The notes under the pieces: model-generated
What the model was told of the DNA's origin: nothing
The model's input: only the letters and a program-made list of their open reading frames with translations
Databases searched by the model: none
Part shown: piece after piece, positions 60,280 to 64,000 of the stretch
Position numbering within the stretch: the first letter of the stretch is position 1
Layout: each line of letters opens with the position of its first letter
From: Erpobdella octoculata
Taxonomy: Eukaryota; Annelida; Clitellata; Hirudinida; Erpobdellidae
Length of the DNA: 64,000 bases
Direction: 5' to 3'
NCBI GenBank assembly: GCA_963978895.1
Contig: OZ022242.1
Span: 29,139,806-29,203,805 of the forward strand
Translations under genes and position numbers: made by a program

Positions 60280-60600
60280 TAAAAGCTCAAATTCTTAAAT
60301 TTCACCCATCAAAAACGAAAAAGTAGAAAATAATTTTTACATAATAAAAAATATTAAAAAAAAACAACGTTTTTCTTGCGCCCTAAAAAGTATAAAATAA
60401 TAATCTTATAATTCATATACAACTGAAAACGTTGCGGGCACATTATAGGCTACGGCTACAACATCAACAACTTTAATAAAACAAATGGTTATAAAAAATA
60501 ATGCGCCCGCAACGTTTTTAGTTGTATATGAATTATAGGAATATTATTTTATATTTTTTAGGATGCAAGAAAAACGTTGTTTTTTAAAATATATTTTTTA
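60280..60600. repeat. GCGCCCGCAACG repeat, two copies head to head
   Basis: 60280-60515 (minus) and 60500-60600 (plus) both carry the word AACGTTTTTCTTGC or its complement and the GCGGGC/GCGCCC junction. A single copy lies at 8265-8440. Confidence 0.75.
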
Positions 60601-60849
60601 TAGATAGGTGGGCCCCTATGACGGTAAAGTGCGCCCCTACCTGTGATGTTTAAGTGGAGCCCCTGACGTAGTTTTGGGCCTCCAAGAAACAAAAATGAAG
60701 CTCCAAAATTACCCTAAAACGTGTAAAGTAAAAGATTCAGAGGTTTTAACGGGTTTTTTTTATAGATATGCCATTATGACAGTGAAGTGGGCCCCCTGAC
60801 TGGGATGTTTGAGTGGGTCCCCTGAAGTTGCAAGTTATTATATTTTGAA

Positions 60850-62402
60850 CTAGCAGTGCCCGTAGCGGCTTCGCTCGCATGAAATTAGAAAGTTTGAACC
60901 GTGCATCCATAGTAGAGATCATTTTTTTAGGTCTCGGCTCGGCCCGTCGACAAATTAGCCCAGCCCGTTTTAAAAACCCAAACTCCTGGCCCGGCACAGC
61001 CCGTCTGAATTAGGCCCGGCCCATTTTTACAGGCCTAGAAGTTCTATATACTTGATGAAAAACTTCGGCCCGTCCCACCTTGACCTCAGGTTTGGCCCGG
61101 CCAAACTGAAGACCCTAAAATCACTAAAATATCTATATACTTAGTGAAAAGCCTCGGCCCGTCCCACTTTGATTTAAGGTTTGGCCTGGCCCGTGTGAAG
61201 ACTCTAAAATAACGGCTTGGCCCGGCCGATTATAAACTGGACTTAGCTACTTTTAACCGGCACAAAACTTCAAAATACTAATTTTTACATTTGTAGCACT
61301 TACAGTTTGTGAGTAGCAGTTATTTTGAAATCAAATAACCCTTATTTCCACCCCACATTTGAGGTCCTGGAAACCAAATTTTCAAAAAATGCTAAAACAC
61401 GTATTTCATTATTTTTGGAGTAGAAACTAAATACTAATTTTTACTTCTGTAGCATTAACAGTTTTTGAGTAGCAGCAACTTTAAAAACCAAATAACCCAA
61501 AAAATGATGAAACACGTATATCTTTTTTTTTGAGTAGATACTAAGTATTAATTTTTACATTTGTGGCAATTACAGTTGTTGAGTAGCAGTTACTTTAAAA
61601 ACCAAATAACCCTATTTTCCACCTCACATTTGAAGTCCTGGAAGCCAAATTTTCAATAAATTGTGAAACCCGTATATCATTATTTTTAGAGTAGAAACTA
61701 AATACTAATTTTTACTTTTGTAACATTAACAGTTTTTGAGTAGAAGCTACTTTAAAAACCAAATAACCCAATTTTCCAACCCACATTTGAGGTCCGGGAA
61801 ACCAAATTTGTAAAAAATGGTGAAGCACGTATATCTTTATTTTTAGAAAAGAAACTAAATAATAATTTTTACATCTGTGGTATTTACTGTTTTTGAGTAG
61901 CAGTTACTATAAAAGACAATTAGCCCTATTTTCCACCCCACATTTGAAGTCCTGGAAACCAAATTTTCAAAAAATTGTGAAGCCCGTATGTCATTATTTT
62001 TAGAGTAGAAACTAAATACTAATTTTTACTCCTGTAGCATTAACAGTTTTTGAGTAGAAGCTACTTTAAAAACCAAATAACCCAATTTTCCAACCCACGT
62101 TTGAGGTCCGGGAAACCGAATTTTCAAAAAATGGTGAAACACGTATCTTTTTATTTTTTAAAAAGAATCTAATTTTTGGTTTTCGAGATATACATTGTTT
62201 TAGAAAAAAGTTTGTTTTCCAGTTTTTTCCCCTCAGGAGCAAAATTTTCGAAAATCCTTTCTTAGCGGAAGTTTACGCTATAAAAGTAATATAAGTTCCA
62301 AATTTCACGTTCCTAGGATGAGGCGTTTGAGCTCGGCGTTGATTATCAGTCAGTCATCTGTCAGTCAGTCAGTCAGGACATGTTCTTTTATATATATATA
62401 GA
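60850..62402 (-). mobile_element. Complete Helitron family B copy 3
   Basis: On the minus strand it starts TCTATATATATATAAAAGAA at 62402 and ends GCCGCTACGGGCACTGCTAG at 60850, flanked by A and T. Its tandem units of about 156 bp and GC-rich units match copies 1 and 2. Length is 1553 bp. Confidence 0.93.
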
Positions 62403-62989
62403 TTTACACATATTTCAAATATCAAGTATTTGAAAGAATGTGGTCAAGGTTTTCTATTTTATAGACTTATTATCATAAAAAATTGCAAACAATTATAGTA
62501 ACCGCCTAATTACAAAAGTTTTTCATGTTTCACTTAATTTTAGCTTTTAAGTGTCTGATGACCTAACTCTATGATGAAAAAAAGAGGTGTTTTGTGTTGA
62601 TATTGCTCCAGAGAGAAAAAATACAGAAAGAAAGTGAAAGAGAAAAAAAGAAAAAAGAGGGGGAAATTGCGAGTATATTAAAAGTTTAATTTCGATTCCT
62701 TTTGTTTGATTTTACTAAATAAAAAATTCAAAATATCTTATCACGAGCTTTATAACGACAGCAATCAAAATTAAAAAAACTGAAAAAAAATCGGGCTCCG
62801 CCTTACAAAATTCCTGGATCCGTGCTGGTTGTAGCAAAAGGAATGATGAATGTCAGCAAACTTTTGGCCAAAGATGGGTAGCTATCTAAAAAAAGTGTGA
62901 AGTTTTTTACTTTTAACAATTTAATAAGAAAATAGGTAAGAAACCATTAGGATTAGTTTTAGTTTGTCGAAAATAGACCAGAATCCAGA

Positions 62990-63170
62990 GATGTTACGAG
63001 TACTTATGGTCCGAGTACGAGTACCATGGTTCATGGTACAAGTACCATGGTATTGAGTTATCGAGTACGAGTACGAGTACCAAGGCTTCGAGTACAAGTA
63101 CGAGTACGAGTACTTGAAAACGGTACTCGAGTTGTACTCGAGTACGAGTACCAAGTACTACATATCTGCC
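62990..63170. repeat. GAGTAC minisatellite, perhaps a hAT subterminal array
   Basis: Dense GAGTAC and GTACTCGAGTAC words fill the region, which opens with CAGAGATGTTACGAGTAC, similar in layout to the TAGGGATGTCACGGGTAC end at 21186. No second end was found. Confidence 0.6.
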
Positions 63171-63627
63171 AGAATCCATGTTGAGGTAAACTTGCCTGCG
63201 TCACACCGAGCTCTTTTCTGTCTAAGACCGTCAATCGATTCTGATTTGTTTTTTTTCTATTTCAAAGCTGAGAATGACTTTTTAACTGCAGTATTTAATA
63301 GTAAGATCGTCTCGATCAGACGGGAAAAGGTTATTTCTTATTACAGATGACAACATTTGTTTTGACGAGAGTGACTTTTTTATGTCTCTTATTAGACGTT
63401 TTTGTGGGAGTGACCAAATGAGACTCTTCTATGTTTCAAACTCTAAACTAGAATTGTTCAAGCTAAACTTTAACAGTTCGACTACTTTTATGATTTTGGG
63501 CTGTGCGATTTTTCATGGCTACAAGGATAACTTGGAGGAGTTGCCAAATTTCAATAAAATCTGTTCGTCGGTTTTCATTTGATGCTTGAATATACAAACA
63601 TACAAACATTGCCTTTTATATATAAGA
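63171..63627 (-). mobile_element. Helitron 5' end (family C-like)
   Basis: On the minus strand TCTTATATATAAAAGGCAAT at 63627 parallels the family C start, followed by TTTGTATGTTTGTATATTCA. The body extends left with no recognised coding or 3' end. Confidence 0.55.
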
Positions 63628-63834
63628 TAATTACTGTTGTAAAAATTTGCTGTTAAATCATCTGAGCTTATTTAGACGAATGAAAGTGTCATTTTCAACT
63701 TTTTTCGCTGGACCTACCGATGGCGGTCTAAATGTTTTTTGAGATATTATTTGAAATAAATTTTGCATTAAATTGGTGTAAAAAACCCAAAATTTTCATA
63801 TATCTGGCAAATATCAAAACTATTCATGGTCTAG

Positions 63835-63983
63835 AGTCTAGAGGTAAATTTAGTAAAGATGAAGCCTCAGGATACAGTTAAACAAAATGAAGTTGCAAGC
63901 TAAGTAAAAAATTAAAGTTGAATTTTTTTGATAAAACGTTAAGGGGGCCGGGCCCCTCGGGCCCTTCTCATGGATCTGTTGCT
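63835..63983 (-). mobile_element. hAT end, second copy of the 58919 family
   Basis: On the minus strand CAGCAACAGATCCATGAGAA, then GGGGCCCGGCCCCCTTAA and TACTTAGCTTGCAAC, corresponds to 58919-59060. The element continues leftwards or is truncated; its other end was not identified. Confidence 0.65.
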
Positions 63984-64000
63984 GCTTCTTGTGTCTGGAT

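Overview
This window is nuclear DNA of an animal, almost certainly an invertebrate. The evidence is GT-AG introns in two host genes, a mitochondrial-thioredoxin-like gene and a tetratricopeptide-CHAT (TTC28-like) gene, plus AT-rich sequence, a TTAGGG-like interstitial tract, and abundant Helitrons, hAT elements, MITEs and non-LTR retrotransposons. Nothing visible fixes the phylum.

Layout. 1-14.3 kb holds transposable elements: a hAT terminus, a Helitron (5' end at 5577, minus strand) split by a LINE, a mariner-type MITE, and a second, complete copy of the same Helitron family (10604-12722). An uncharacterised ORF follows at 13537-14250. 14.3-29.9 kb is a Helitron-dominated nest. It contains long (TA)n tracts, a decayed autonomous Helitron with Rep/helicase remnants (17.7-20.5 kb), and a second Helitron abutting it (20516-24387). 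That second Helitron was hit by a hAT (21186-24350), which in turn carries a tRNA-type SINE and another Helitron. Beyond lie a broken LINE, a 1-kb (GTAT)n array and a 1.58-kb insertion with an 8-bp target duplication. 30.3-32.5 kb has a frameshifted, zinc-cluster-like protein of unknown function. 33.3-36.1 kb has three terminal-inverted-repeat elements, one containing telomere-like DNA.

Host genes. At 36749-38416 (+) three exons encode a 175-aa mitochondrial-type thioredoxin whose active site reads WCLPS instead of WCGPC. At 42671-57981 (-) about 20 exons encode a TPR array followed by a CHAT domain and a TTC28-like C-terminus. Exon phases agree across nearly all junctions; the exon 11/12 junction is unresolved. 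The CHAT domain appears to lack its catalytic dyad. The introns of this gene hold several transposons. Between the two genes lies a decayed LINE (39.4-42.2 kb) split by Helitron-type DNA. 58.9-62.8 kb is a hAT with a perfect 8-bp target duplication, containing a complete Helitron and microsatellites; the right edge has more hAT and Helitron ends.

The two host genes show no evident functional link. The mobile elements are best read as layers: several insertions can be ordered in time because an uninterrupted copy of the target lies elsewhere in the window.
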